Source: a bacterium (lineage in GTDB: Bacteria; Ratteibacteria; UBA8468; B48-G9; JAFGKM01). From it: DNA of 14,883 nucleotides. Position numbers and translations under genes: made by a program. Below, piece after piece: positions 14,605 to 14,883 of this stretch; the stretch's first letter is position 1, and every line of letters starts with the position of its first letter. The notes beneath the pieces are model-generated. The model ran no database searches. It was not told where the DNA came from and saw nothing but the letters and a program-made list of their open reading frames with translations. The stretch spans positions 1 through 14,883 of the forward strand of contig JALNXB010000047.1 of NCBI GenBank assembly GCA_023230585.1, given 5' to 3'.

Positions 14605-14883
14605 AACAGCCCCCTATTCCGTCTTTTGTAGTTTGTCTTGCGAGCTTTATCCGCCAAAGCCAACCTACGCTAGACTACAAGCTTCGGCAGGTATACCTTG
14701 GCGTAGGAGGGCGTTTTTTGGCGTGGCAATCTCGCCGTAGGCGGAAAAGGAATGGGGGTAAACAATAGTGTATAGGATAAAAACGAGGATTGCCGCAGTC
14801 ACACAAAGCGTTCCTTCGCAACGACAAAAAGCGTCGGTTAGCACCTCGTAATTCGTTCCTAAACACATACTTTTTTAACGAAA

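Larger units (their letters stand above)
14450..14883. other. Gene-free mosaic of repeats and hairpins
   Basis: These 434 bp downstream of the xylose isomerase-like gene have no credible coding frame; the few open frames lack start signals and overlap inverted repeats. GC content is near 50 percent in places (31 of 60 at 14641-14700), above the genes. In order it holds the 33-bp repeat, nested and simple hairpins, TATTCCGTCTTT (14615-14626, as at 12303), and inverted CCTACGC/GCGTAGG (14664-14670, 14701-14707). Next come opposed GTGGCAATCTCG (14723-14734) and CGAGGATTGCCGC (14784-14796), then CCTTCGCAACGAC (14813-14825). The last three resemble parts of the widespread CATTGCGAGGAG...GTGGCAATCTCG repeat. 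Confidence 0.65.

Noticed and set aside
14665..14868. Overlapping minus-strand frames of 67 and 63 codons at the right end
   Set aside because: They lie wholly in repeat and hairpin sequence, have no ribosome-binding site and show no protein-like composition.

Overview
The window is AT-rich bacterial DNA with closely packed genes, Shine-Dalgarno starts, and both TAA and TAG used as real stops. The gene mix is a parallel beta-helix protein with a CBM9-like tail, paired Gfo/Idh/MocA oxidoreductases, a TIM-barrel sugar isomerase/epimerase and a xylose isomerase. Together with moderately GC-rich intergenic repeat mosaics, this suggests an uncultivated polysaccharide-degrading bacterium, perhaps PVC-like or Omnitrophota-like. 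That placement is a low-confidence impression; no rRNA or other marker here settles it.

Layout: (1) 1-2055 (+) is the 3' part of a carbohydrate-active beta-helix protein cut by the left edge. (2) 2088-5364 (-) is a two-gene unit, nfo (endonuclease IV) then leuS, overlapping by 14 bp. (3) 5365-5676 is a gene-free repeat-rich gap. (4) 5677-8520 (+) is a tight three-gene operon: oxidoreductase, CobO/BtuR-type corrinoid adenosyltransferase, paralogous oxidoreductase. Inverted copies of a 21-bp hairpin repeat lie on either side of it. (5) 8521-8779 is a repeat-rich gap. (6) 8780-10251 (+) holds mscL and an AstE/aspartoacylase-family gene with an in-frame TAG exactly at its metal-binding motif. (7) 10295-11917 (-) is an M14 zinc carboxypeptidase, convergent with the previous gene. 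(8) 12011-12205 (+) is a small two-helix membrane protein behind a clear extended -10 promoter. (9) 12206-12474 contains a putative promoter, a three-stem repeat structure followed by T8, and a second hairpin. (10) 12475-14449 (+) holds a TIM-barrel sugar isomerase/epimerase-like protein and a xylose isomerase-family protein with a His at a position that is a metal-ligand Asp in well-known enzymes. (11) 14450-14883 is a gene-free mosaic of repeats and hairpins.

The carbohydrate genes (beta-helix protein, two Gfo/Idh proteins, two TIM-barrel isomerases) fit breakdown and interconversion of plant- or algal-type sugars, while nfo, leuS and mscL are housekeeping. The most unusual points are the TAG-interrupted hydrolase, the oxidoreductase pair enclosing a corrinoid adenosyltransferase, the ligand change in the xylose isomerase, a possible leader attenuator at 12262-12372, and the repeat families that occupy almost every sizeable intergenic gap. 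I saw no CRISPR array, transposase, tRNA, rRNA or phage gene.
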